In this document: positions 1-5,586 of the stretch, piece by piece
Layout: each line of letters begins with the position of its first letter
Position numbering within the stretch: the stretch's first letter is position 1
NCBI GenBank assembly: GCA_030549955.1
Contig: JAUQQI010000199.1
Span: 1-5,638 of the forward strand
Source: Chloroflexota bacterium
GTDB lineage: Bacteria; Chloroflexota; Dehalococcoidia; JAUQQI01
Direction of reading: 5' to 3'
DNA: 5,638 nt
Position numbers and translations under genes: made by a program
The notes under the pieces: generated by a model
Told to the model about the DNA's origin: nothing
Databases searched by the model: none
Seen by the model: only the letters and a program-made list of their open reading frames with translations

Positions 1-363
1 GCCCTGGTGTTGATGCTGGTGGTCGAGGCGGTGGCGGTTCCGGTTTTCATCGCCCTTTTCGGCCTGAATTTACCCCTGGCCCCCCTCGGTCTTGTTGGGT
101 TTCTCGGGAGCCTGGGATTTGCGTCGGTCGGGACCCTCTTCTCGGCCCTGGCCGCCCACACCCGGACCCGGGAGGGGTTGCTTCCTCTGTTGCTTTTCCC
201 GATTTCGGTGCCGGTTATCATCGCGACGGTGAAGGCAACGGCGGGGGTTGTCGCCAGCGACCCCTGGGACGTGGTTGTGCCGTGGCTTCAGCTTCTCGCC
301 GGCTTTGACGTCCTCTTCGTCGGCCTTTCCTATCTGGTTTTTGAGCTGGCGGTCGAAGAATAA
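1..363 (+). CDS. ccmB: CcmB, haem exporter membrane subunit (3' part only)
   Basis: The reading frame is open from the first base, so the gene begins outside the window; 120 residues remain before the TAA at 361-363. CcmB is the integral membrane partner of the ATPase CcmA in the CcmABCD complex, which releases haem-loaded CcmE during System I cytochrome c maturation. The visible part has about four hydrophobic segments. It also carries the stretch that identifies the family: a loop GTLFSALAAHTRTRE followed by LLPLLLFPISVPVIIATVKA, close to what I remember of CcmB C-terminal halves (full length about 220 residues). The gene is followed after 19 nt by ccmC, so the two are almost certainly co-transcribed. 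Other ABC-2-type permeases are the alternative, but the REGLLPLLLFP motif and the ccmC/ccmD neighbours make CcmB much more likely. Confidence 0.9.
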   Translation, partial: ALVLMLVVEAVAVPVFIALFGLNLPLAPLGLVGFLGSLGFASVGTLFSALAAHTRTREGLLPLLLFPISVPVIIATVKATAGVVASDPWDVVVPWLQLLAGFDVLFVGLSYLVFELAVEE

Positions 364-367
364 CCCG

Positions 368-375
368 AAAGGAGG
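368..375 (+). promoter_or_regulatory. Strong Shine-Dalgarno that fixes the ccmC GTG start
   Basis: AAAGGAGG lies in the short ccmB-ccmC gap, 7 nt before the GTG at 383. The ccmC frame is open upstream to an ATG at 248, but that start would lie inside ccmB and add residues with no CcmC character. The near-perfect Shine-Dalgarno and the family length both favour GTG 383. Confidence 0.85.
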
Positions 376-382
376 GCCTGCC

Positions 383-1075
383 GTGGGTTCAATCCGCCGT
401 TTCGAATGGCTGGACCTGCTCGGTCTCGTCACCGGTCTGACCCTGCTCGCCGGCCTTTACTTCGCCCTGGTGTACGCCCCGACCGAGCGGCTCCAGGGAC
501 CGGTCCAGCGGCTCTTCTATTTCCACGTGCCGTCGGCCTGGGTAGCGTACCTGGCCTTCTTCGTGGTCTTTGTCGCCAGCGTCCTTTACCTTTGGCGGCG
601 GTCGGCCTTCTGGGACCGGCTCGGCCGGGCCTCCGCCGAAGTCGGGGTGGTCTTCACGACCCTGACGATAGTTACCGGGTCGATCTGGGCCCGGCCGATC
701 TGGGGAACCTGGTGGACCTGGGATGCCCGGCTGACGACAACCCTGATCCTCTGGTTTATTTATCTGGCCTACCTGGCCGTGAGGTCATATGTCCCGGACC
801 GGAACCGGGCGGCCCGATTTGCGGCGATTCTGGGGATTGTCGGGTTCGTCGACGTGCCGATTATCCACATGTCGGTGGTCTGGTGGCGGACCCTCCACCC
901 GGAGCCGGTGGTGGTCCGGGCGGGCGGACCGGCCCTGGAGCCGCCGATGCTGGTTGCCCTCCTGGTCGGGCTCGTGGCGATGACCTTACTTTACGTTTAC
1001 CTGCTGATCCACCGGGTTATGGTTGAGGAGACCCGGGATGACCTTCAGCTCATCCGACAGGGGCTGGCTGAATGA
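383..1075 (+). CDS. ccmC: CcmC, haem-handling protein of cytochrome c maturation System I
   Basis: The product has 230 residues from the GTG start, close to the roughly 245 of E. coli CcmC. CcmC is a six-span membrane protein that binds haem at the outer face and loads it onto the chaperone CcmE. The signatures are clear. The tryptophan-rich WWD haem-contact motif (WGTWWTWD) lies at residues 107-114. His48 in FYFHVPSAW and His162 in IIHMSVVWW match the two haem-ligand histidines of the family (His60 and His184 in E. coli). Hydrophobic spans fall at about 10-31, 53-71, 87-102, 119-137, 146-163 and 187-210. The charged C-terminus (VEETRDDLQLIRQ) is typical of a cytoplasmic tail. The stop TGA overlaps the ATG of the next gene, suggesting translational coupling. 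The related ResC/CcsA family shares the WWD motif, but the size and the ccmB/ccmD context point to CcmC. Confidence 0.95.
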   Translation: MGSIRRFEWLDLLGLVTGLTLLAGLYFALVYAPTERLQGPVQRLFYFHVPSAWVAYLAFFVVFVASVLYLWRRSAFWDRLGRASAEVGVVFTTLTIVTGSIWARPIWGTWWTWDARLTTTLILWFIYLAYLAVRSYVPDRNRAARFAAILGIVGFVDVPIIHMSVVWWRTLHPEPVVVRAGGPALEPPMLVALLVGLVAMTLLYVYLLIHRVMVEETRDDLQLIRQGLAE

Positions 1076-1239
1076 CGGATAACACTGTTTTCCTGTTTGC
1101 GGGCTACTCGGTCCTGTGGCTTTTGAGCTTCGGGTATCTGCTTTATCTTGGCCGGGCGGTCCGGGAACTCCGCCGGGAAGTCAAGGCCCTGCGGTCCCTG
1201 ACGGAGCAGGGCCGCCTCAGCGGCGGGCCCGAGGGCTAA
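1072..1239 (+). CDS. ccmD: CcmD-like small membrane protein
   Basis: This is a 55-codon gene starting at the ATG inside the ATGA overlap with ccmC and ending at TAA 1237-1239. A purine-rich CAGGGG lies 8 nt before the start. The protein has a short N-terminus, one hydrophobic segment at about residues 6-27 (FLFAGYSVLWLLSFGYLLYL), then a strongly basic amphipathic helix, RAVRELRREVKAL, at 28-40. This layout (one membrane span, Tyr-rich end, Arg/Glu helix) is what CcmD looks like. CcmD is poorly conserved and recognised mainly by size, topology and position after ccmC. In E. coli it associates with CcmC and CcmE and is needed for release of holo-CcmE from the CcmABCD complex. Its last four bases overlap the end of the convergent beta-helix gene. 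The position and topology make the call firm; sequence alone would not. Confidence 0.85.
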   Translation: MTDNTVFLFAGYSVLWLLSFGYLLYLGRAVRELRREVKALRSLTEQGRLSGGPEG

Positions 1240-3812
1240 GGGGCGCCGTTCCGGACCAGGGGCAGGAAGAGCCGGGCCTGAATCTGGACGAACTCGTCGG
1301 CCCCGATGTCAAAGCCTCCGGCCCAGGGCCGGGGCTGGCCGTCAATATCCACGGTCACCCCGACGTTGGTGCCCTGGTTAATTGCGGCCGAGTCCGACTG
1401 AATGTGGTAGTCGAGGGCGGCGGGGTTGACGAACTTCGGGTCGCCAGCCAGGTCGTTGCTCGTGGTGATACCGCTGCCGAGCGTCCGTCGGCCTGAAAAT
1501 CCGTTCCAGAGGGTGTAACTTACGGCGGCGTTAACGCCGGTCCCGCTGGACCCAATCCCGTAGCTCCCGGTAAACGCGCCGGCTTCCGACCAGATGTTGT
1601 TCACAAAATTGATCCCCTGGGCATAGTCCGAAAGAAAGACGACGGCTGAGAGGGGATTGGCCGAGGGCGGGTTGTCGGCAAACGTGTTGAAATAGACGTT
1701 GCCGGACGTCGCGACGGCCATGGTTCCGCCGAGCCAGAGGGCGATGCCGGTGCCGGCGCCGGCCACAGTATTCTGGGCGAAGATGTTATTGATGAGCTTG
1801 AAGTCGGACGTCCGGCTGATAATTCCCCCACCGCCGATGGGTGTGACGCCGCCGGAGCCGGCGGCCCGGTTTTGAAAGCCCCGATTACGCAGGAGGCGAA
1901 CGCCGCCGGCGGCCTGCAGGGCTTGAAGGCCCTGAGACGTCAGGGGGCGGGTCGTCACCACGAACCCGCCGCCCTGAGAGGCGATGTTTGATTGGATAAG
2001 GTTGGCCTCGATGAGGGCCGGGCTGTCGACGGCGTAAATCCCCCCGGCCTGCCCTTCCCCGGGTGATGCCACATTGCCGATGATTCGATTCTGGCGGACC
2101 TCAGCCGGGCTGCTACTCAGGTAGACCCCCCCGCCGAAGCCGACGGCCGTGCCTTCGTCGGTGGCCTGATTCTGGGTAATGGTGTTGCCGACGATACGGG
2201 TTGCGCTCGACTCGAGCCAGACGCCCCCGCCCAGGCCAGCGGCATCCGGGCCGGGCCCGCTCGAGGCGATGTTGCCGTTAATCGTGCTGGCCGAGACGGT
2301 GCCGTCGGACCCGTCCCGGAAACCCAGTCCGCCCCCGAGGCCGATGCCGTAGACGCTGGCCAAGTTGTTAGTCACCGTGAGCTGGCGGATAGTAAGGCTC
2401 GAGCCGGATGCCCAGAGTCCACCCCCCTCGCCCACAGCCCCTACACCCGTTGTGGGGTCCTGGAAGTCGGTCGCGGTGTTGGAACGGACCTCAATGCCCG
2501 TGAGCTGGGCGGCAGCAGCCTGGGCGGCGATGGCCCCGCCGTAGCCGGGGCCGCCCCGGCCAGCGTAATTGCCGGTGAAAGTGCCGCCGCTTACGGCCAT
2601 GCCGGAGCCGGTCAAAAAGAGGCCGCCCCCGTAGCCAGGAGCCGGCCCCTGGGCCGCGATGTTGCCGGTGGAGGTCGTTCCGTTCAGGACGACCGTTCCG
2701 CCCTCGATGTAGGCCCCGCCGCCCCGGCCCTCAGTCCCCAGGCTGCCGAGGTTGGCCCTGAACTGGGTGCCCGAGGCCGACCCGGCTGTCCCCCTGAGGT
2801 AGAGGCCGCCGCCCCGGCCAGGCCCGCCGGTAGACGCCACGTTGTCCTGGAAGACAATCGCCCCAATGTTTAGCTGGCCACCGGAAACGAACGCCCCGCC
2901 CCCGTCCCCACCGGCCGCCTGGCTGGCTACGTTTTTGGAGAAGGTTGCCCCTGAAGTCAGAGCCAGGCTTGCGCCCTCGGCGTAGAGGCCGCCCCCCTGG
3001 CCGGTAGAACCTTCGCTGGCGATATTCTCCCGGACCTCAGTGTCGCCGACGGTTACCGCCCCGCCGCTTATAAAAATTCCTCCGCCCCGGCCGGACTGCC
3101 CGACGGAGGCCCGGTTGGACTGGAAAATGGTCGGATTTCGGCTGGAGGCCCCGATGGTAGCATTGGAATTGCTCAGGTAAAGACCTCCGCCGTCCCCACC
3201 TGCCTGCCCGGCCAGATTCCCGACAAACTTCGTGCCCCGGATGGTCACGGTGGAGTTCATAATAAAGGCGCCCCCGCCCTGGCCCTGGCCGTCGCTGGCC
3301 CGGTTCGAGGCAAACTCGCAGTCCTCAATGGTGAGCTGGGCGCCGGTAGCGTATAGCCCTCCGCCCTGTCCCCCGAGCTGGGAGGCGTTGCCCTGGGTGA
3401 TTTTCAGGTTCCGGAGGGTCACGGTGCCGCCATTAATAACGATGCCCCGGGCCGACCCCGACGGGGCAACGGTCGGGGTCCCCGAGGGGTGGCCCTCCAG
3501 GGTTATCGACTTGGCCAGGGTATCAACGACCTGGCTGGCACCGGCGGCCTGGGTGTAAACTCCGGGAAAAATTATGATGGTGTCGCCATTTTGGGCGTCA
3601 TTGACCGCCGCCTGGATCGTTGTATAACACGGAGACTGGCCGCCGCAGATGCCTGTCTGGTCGACGTAGCGGACAGGCTGAGCCCGAACAAGGGTCGCCC
3701 CCAGCGTCCAGGCAGCGGCCACCCCAATAATTGCCAGGACCAGGCTGGCCCTCAGGGCCCAGCCGGCCCCTAGGGCGCGGTTGGAGCCCGGCGGCAGTCC
3801 AGAGAATGTCAC
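1236..3812 (-). CDS. Secreted right-handed parallel beta-helix repeat protein
   Basis: The product has 858 residues from a GTG start (3812-3810). Residues 19-42 form a hydrophobic signal sequence, with a likely signal peptidase I site after VRA (44), so the protein is exported. Residues 49-87 form an entry module with YVDQTG, a Cys56/Cys62 pair, TIQAAVNDAQNGDTI and FPGVY. This is the usual cap of NosD/DUF1565-like beta-helix proteins. Residues 150-613 are about 15 repeats built on GGG[LAV][YFW] and FxxN. Residues 822-841 carry DxDGQPRP...DIGADEF, the end motif of 'choice-of-anchor Q' proteins, followed by a terminal LFLPLVRNGAP. No catalytic residues of pectate lyase or other polysaccharide-active enzymes are evident, so an adhesive, structural or glycan-binding surface role is only a guess. 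No good Shine-Dalgarno precedes the start. The gene converges on ccmD with a four-base overlap and diverges from ccdA. The export and fold calls are strong; the function is unknown. Confidence 0.85.
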   Translation of the reverse strand: MTFSGLPPGSNRALGAGWALRASLVLAIIGVAAAWTLGATLVRAQPVRYVDQTGICGGQSPCYTTIQAAVNDAQNGDTIIIFPGVYTQAAGASQVVDTLAKSITLEGHPSGTPTVAPSGSARGIVINGGTVTLRNLKITQGNASQLGGQGGGLYATGAQLTIEDCEFASNRASDGQGQGGGAFIMNSTVTIRGTKFVGNLAGQAGGDGGGLYLSNSNATIGASSRNPTIFQSNRASVGQSGRGGGIFISGGAVTVGDTEVRENIASEGSTGQGGGLYAEGASLALTSGATFSKNVASQAAGGDGGGAFVSGGQLNIGAIVFQDNVASTGGPGRGGGLYLRGTAGSASGTQFRANLGSLGTEGRGGGAYIEGGTVVLNGTTSTGNIAAQGPAPGYGGGLFLTGSGMAVSGGTFTGNYAGRGGPGYGGAIAAQAAAAQLTGIEVRSNTATDFQDPTTGVGAVGEGGGLWASGSSLTIRQLTVTNNLASVYGIGLGGGLGFRDGSDGTVSASTINGNIASSGPGPDAAGLGGGVWLESSATRIVGNTITQNQATDEGTAVGFGGGVYLSSSPAEVRQNRIIGNVASPGEGQAGGIYAVDSPALIEANLIQSNIASQGGGFVVTTRPLTSQGLQALQAAGGVRLLRNRGFQNRAAGSGGVTPIGGGGIISRTSDFKLINNIFAQNTVAGAGTGIALWLGGTMAVATSGNVYFNTFADNPPSANPLSAVVFLSDYAQGINFVNNIWSEAGAFTGSYGIGSSGTGVNAAVSYTLWNGFSGRRTLGSGITTSNDLAGDPKFVNPAALDYHIQSDSAAINQGTNVGVTVDIDGQPRPWAGGFDIGADEFVQIQARLFLPLVRNGAP
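1974..3365 (-). repeat. About 15 degenerate ~90-bp coding repeats (Pmp-like GGGxY...FxxN units)
   Basis: Within the beta-helix gene, residues 150-613 divide into units starting at GGG or GG. By my count the starts are 150, 179, 208, 243, 273, 304, 334, 364, 395, 425, 463, 493, 528, 560 and 590. Most units are 29-31 residues; a few are 35-38 and the last is 24. A typical unit reads G-x-GGG-[LAV]-[YFW], then a beta strand, then FxxN or a variant (FASN, FVGN, FQSN, FSKN, FQDN, FRAN, FTGN), then [IVL]AS and a glycine-rich turn. This resembles the GGA[ILV]/FxxN repeats of chlamydial polymorphic membrane proteins. At DNA level the conserved part is a G-rich block, seen on the + strand as repeated CCGCCCC runs. 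The units have diverged, so they are old or under selection. Confidence 0.8.
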
Positions 3813-3862
3813 GTTCGTCGGCTCGGCTTCGCAGGAAGCATCAGGATGCTCTTTCCCCCGGG

Positions 3863-3891
3863 ATTTTAGCCGCTGGCATGCGGCCGTTCAG
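3863..3891 (-). promoter_or_regulatory. Candidate promoter for the beta-helix gene
   Basis: Read on the - strand, TAAAAT (3868-3863) matches five of six bases of a sigma-70 -10 box. The best upstream hexamer at a 17-bp spacer is CTGAAC (3891-3886), with only three of six bases matching TTGACA. Initiation near 3856 would give a leader of about 43 nt before the GTG at 3812. In a GC-rich genome an AT-rich hexamer here is notable, but the -35 is weak and the call is tentative. Confidence 0.3.
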
Positions 3892-3897
3892 CCTATT

Positions 3898-3925
3898 TTT
3901 CCACACGTTTCCGGTTTGTTATAAA
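3898..3925 (+). promoter_or_regulatory. Candidate promoter for ccdA
   Basis: TATAAA (3920-3925) matches five of six bases of the -10 consensus. TTTCCA (3898-3903) lies 16 bp upstream and matches four of six bases of the -35 consensus. Transcription would start near 3932, only about 10 nt before the ccdA ATG, leaving almost no leader. The only Shine-Dalgarno-like bases are GGTAGG at 3934-3939, three nt from the ATG. The alternative is a promoter further upstream giving a longer leader. Confidence 0.4.
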
Positions 3926-3942
3926 CTTTCCCTGGTAGGCCG

Positions 3943-4779
3943 ATGTCAGTCTCGAAAACAGCCGCCCGACGGCCCCGGATTCAGCCCGGCCGGGTCCTGC
4001 TCGTCCTGGTTGGGGTTGGCCTTGGCCTGTTGCTGGCCGGGGCGACCAAGTCCATTTATGCCATCCAGGGCGACCTGGCCGGGCTTGTCTCATTGCTTGC
4101 CCTTGGTTACGCCTTCGGGGCGGGGATGGTAGCCGCCGTAAACCCGTGCGGCATAGTTCTTCTGCCCGCCCTGGTTACCTACTACCTGGGTCAGGGGGGA
4201 TCCGGGTCGGTGGCGGGCCGGGTGAGCCGGGCTCTCCTCCTCAGCTTGATGACCACGGCCGGGTTTATCGTCCTCTTTAGCGCCGTCGGCCTTGTTCTGG
4301 GGGTGGGTGGCCGGGCGCTGGTCGATTTCTTCCCGTTCGCCGGGGTCCTCATCGGGGTTGTCTTCGCCGTCCTCGGAGCCTGGCTGGCCCTCCGGGACGA
4401 AGGTTTCGGGATTGCCGCGGCCGGCCGGTTCGCTGGCACCGGGACCATCGGGGACGGCCTCCTTTCGCCGTTCCTGTTCGGCGTCGGGTATGCGCTCGCT
4501 TCCCTGGCCTGTACCCTGCCGGTCTTTCTGGTGGTGGTCGGGTCGGCCCTGGCCGCCGGAAGCCCGGTCGAGGCGGCCGCCCGATTTGTTCTCTACGCCC
4601 TGGGGATGGGGGCTGTGCTGAGCGGAGCGATCGTTGCGACTTCGGTTTTCCACGCCGTCGTTGCCCGGTTCATCCGGGCCATCGTGCCCCACGTCCACGC
4701 CGTGGCGGCGGCCCTGCTGGTCGGCTCGGGGGTCTTCCTGGTCAAATACTGGCTGGACGCCCTCGGCCTCCTGCGCTGA
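3943..4779 (+). CDS. ccdA: CcdA/DsbD-family membrane thiol-disulfide transporter
   Basis: The product is a 278-residue polytopic membrane protein. After a basic N-terminus (KTAARRPRIQPGR) come about seven hydrophobic segments. The two membrane cysteines that define the family are present: Cys69 in AAVNPCGIVLLPALVTYY and Cys190 in ALASLACTLPVFLVVV, each next to prolines as in CcdA. In the family they carry electrons from cytoplasmic thioredoxin to an outside thioredoxin-like protein such as CcmG or ResA, which keeps apocytochrome c CXXCH thiols reduced. No such partner gene is in the window. An extra N-terminal span (17-34) precedes the usual core, which fits the length being above the roughly 235 residues of B. 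subtilis CcdA. ccmBCD nearby supports a cytochrome c role, although a separate transcription unit is likely because the beta-helix gene intervenes on the other strand. A general DsbD-like role in other thiol pathways is the alternative. Confidence 0.88.
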   Translation: MSVSKTAARRPRIQPGRVLLVLVGVGLGLLLAGATKSIYAIQGDLAGLVSLLALGYAFGAGMVAAVNPCGIVLLPALVTYYLGQGGSGSVAGRVSRALLLSLMTTAGFIVLFSAVGLVLGVGGRALVDFFPFAGVLIGVVFAVLGAWLALRDEGFGIAAAGRFAGTGTIGDGLLSPFLFGVGYALASLACTLPVFLVVVGSALAAGSPVEAAARFVLYALGMGAVLSGAIVATSVFHAVVARFIRAIVPHVHAVAAALLVGSGVFLVKYWLDALGLLR

Positions 4780-4824
4780 AGGGGTAAAATGTAGTCTGAC
4801 GAGAGCCTTACGGGAGGTGCCGAC

Positions 4825-5370
4825 ATGGCTGAACTTCGGGGAAAGCGGGTTGCCATCCTGGTTGAGAACATCTACGAGGACCTGGAGTTCTGGTATCCGT
4901 ATTACCGGTTGAAGGAAGCGGGGGCGGAGGTGGTTGTGGTCGGGTCCGGGGCGCAGACTTACGAGAGCAAGCACGGCTACCCGGCGAAAGCCGATACCTC
5001 TGCCGATAAGGTCAGTGCCGCCGAGTTCGATGGGGTCATCATTCCGGGCGGGTATGCGCCGGACCATATGCGGCGCCATCCGGCCATGGTGAAGCTGGTT
5101 CGGGAGGCCGTCGAGCAGGGCAAGGTGGTGGCGGCCATCTGTCACGCCGGCTGGATGCTGGCCTCGGCCGGGGTCCTGCGGGGCCGCACGGTGACCGGCT
5201 TCTTCTCGATTAGGGACGACCTGGTCAACGCCGGCGCCAACTACGTGGACCAGGAGGTCGTCCGGGACGGCAACATCATCACCTCCCGCTTCCCGGCCGA
5301 CCTGCCGGCATTTATGCGGGAGACCATCGCCGCCCTGGGCGGGGTCCGGGAGGCCGTTAAGGCCGACTGA
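4825..5370 (+). CDS. pfpI: DJ-1/PfpI family protein (class I glutamine amidotransferase-like)
   Basis: The product has 181 residues. Its Shine-Dalgarno GGGAGG (4812-4817) lies 7 nt before the ATG. The sequence runs close to Pyrococcus PfpI as I remember it. YEDLEFWYPYYRLKEAG supplies the acid Glu18. GVIIPGGYAPD contains the conserved glycine turn. AICHAGWMLASAGVLRGR holds the nucleophile-elbow Cys106 and adjacent His107. The family end NAGANYVDQEVVRDGN...SRFPADLPAFMRE is also present. The Glu-Cys-His set is therefore complete. PfpI proteins have been described as intracellular proteases and, more recently and with debate, as glyoxalases or protein deglycases acting on methylglyoxal adducts; the sequence cannot decide between these. 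No signal peptide is seen, so the protein is cytoplasmic. It lies 45 nt after ccdA in the same direction with no terminator between them, so co-transcription is likely. A TPP riboswitch follows 33 nt after its stop. Confidence 0.92.
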   Translation: MAELRGKRVAILVENIYEDLEFWYPYYRLKEAGAEVVVVGSGAQTYESKHGYPAKADTSADKVSAAEFDGVIIPGGYAPDHMRRHPAMVKLVREAVEQGKVVAAICHAGWMLASAGVLRGRTVTGFFSIRDDLVNAGANYVDQEVVRDGNIITSRFPADLPAFMRETIAALGGVREAVKAD

Positions 5371-5396
5371 CAGGCCGAAGCTTTAAAACCGAAAAT
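5367..5396 (+). promoter_or_regulatory. Candidate promoter for the riboswitch-thiD transcript
   Basis: CTGACA (5367-5372) matches five of six bases of the -35 consensus and overlaps the pfpI stop codon. After an 18-bp spacer, GAAAAT (5391-5396) matches four of six bases of the -10 consensus. Initiation at about 5402-5404 would begin the RNA right at the 5' strand of riboswitch helix P1, a sensible place for the start of a riboswitch transcript. TTTAAA at 5382-5387 is a competing -10 but lacks a matched -35. Confidence 0.4.
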
Positions 5397-5403
5397 CCAG
5401 CTT

Positions 5404-5522
5404 CGCTGCGGGAGCCCGGGGTGCGCCGGGCTGAGAGGGTAACCGGGACCAGCTCCGTTTCGGGTGGTCCGCCGTTGCCGACCGTTCGAACCTGAACCGG
5501 GTAATGCCGGCGTAGGAAAGCG
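5404..5522 (+). promoter_or_regulatory. TPP riboswitch aptamer (THI element)
   Basis: The conserved THI-box parts occur in order: GGGAGCCCGG (5410-5419), GGGCTGAGAGGG (5428-5439), GACCG (5480-5484), GAACCTGAACCGG (5488-5500), GTAATGCCGGCG (5501-5512) and TAGGAAAG (5513-5520). A consistent fold can be drawn. P1 is 5404-5407 with 5519-5522, P2 is CGG 5409-5411 with CCG 5482-5484, P3 is a perfect 7-bp AGCCCGG 5413-5419 with 5426-5432, P4 is CCT 5491-5493 with AGG 5514-5516, and P5 is CCGG 5497-5500 with 5507-5510. The CUGAGA at 5431-5436 recognises the pyrimidine ring of TPP and the P4/P5 side binds the pyrophosphate through Mg2+. An extra variable arm sits at 5438-5479. The ThiD-like gene downstream confirms the thiamine link. 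TPP binding is expected to lower thiD expression. Confidence 0.96.
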
Positions 5523-5537
5523 CATCGGAAAAATCGG

Positions 5538-5579
5538 GGCGCCGAACGCCGAAGCCCGGTGTTCGGCGCCGAAATTTTT
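5538..5579 (+). terminator. Terminator-like hairpin, riboswitch expression platform
   Basis: GGCGCCGAAC (5538-5547) pairs perfectly with GTTCGGCGCC (5561-5570) around a 13-nt loop. The strand continues GAAATTTTTA. Outside the stem, AAAAAT (5529-5534) can also pair with ATTTTT (5574-5579) across a small internal loop. A GC-rich stem followed by a T run between a TPP aptamer and thiD is what a ligand-controlled intrinsic terminator looks like. The T run starts a few bases after the GC stem and is only five long, so termination may be partial. A second copy of GCCGAA at 5548-5553 allows a shorter nested stem using the same 3' strand. Confidence 0.75.
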
Positions 5580-5586
5580 AAGGAGG
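5580..5586 (+). promoter_or_regulatory. Shine-Dalgarno of thiD
   Basis: AAGGAGG begins directly after the terminator's T run and lies 7 nt before the ATG at 5594, with TTTTT in the spacer. The hairpin does not include it, so control by hiding the ribosome site looks less likely than transcription termination. It also confirms ATG 5594 as the start. Confidence 0.85.

Noticed and set aside
248..382. Upstream extension of ccmC to an ATG at 248
   Set aside because: The extension lies inside ccmB, encodes sequence not typical of CcmC, and lacks a ribosome site. GTG 383 has AAAGGAGG at 7 nt and gives the right family length.
1211..1224. GCCGC/GCGGC hairpin as a terminator between ccmD and the beta-helix gene
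   Set aside because: The stem is only five base pairs, lies inside ccmD, and has no T run on either strand.
1116..1496. + strand open frame across the end of ccmD and the 3' part of the beta-helix gene
   Set aside because: It overlaps two supported genes, has no ribosome site, and gives a low-complexity Gly/Pro/Ala product without recognisable motifs.
1974..3365. CRISPR array or non-coding tandem repeat
   Set aside because: The periodic blocks are degenerate, differ in length by whole codons, and keep one long open frame with a clear protein motif. They are coding repeats.
3232..3773. Two + strand open frames opposite the 5' part of the beta-helix gene
   Set aside because: Both are antisense to a strongly supported coding sequence, have no family features and no promoter or ribosome site.
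4785..4790. TAAAAT as a -10 box for a separate pfpI promoter
   Set aside because: The hexamer matches five of six bases, but no acceptable -35 lies at 15-19 bp and there is no TGn extension. Read-through from ccdA explains expression without it, though a weak internal promoter is not excluded.
4090..5145. Long - strand open frame (351 codons) opposite ccdA and pfpI
   Set aside because: It spans two well-supported + strand genes and the gap between them. Its translation is rich in Arg, Gly, Pro and His with no domain, as expected for an antisense shadow in GC-rich DNA.
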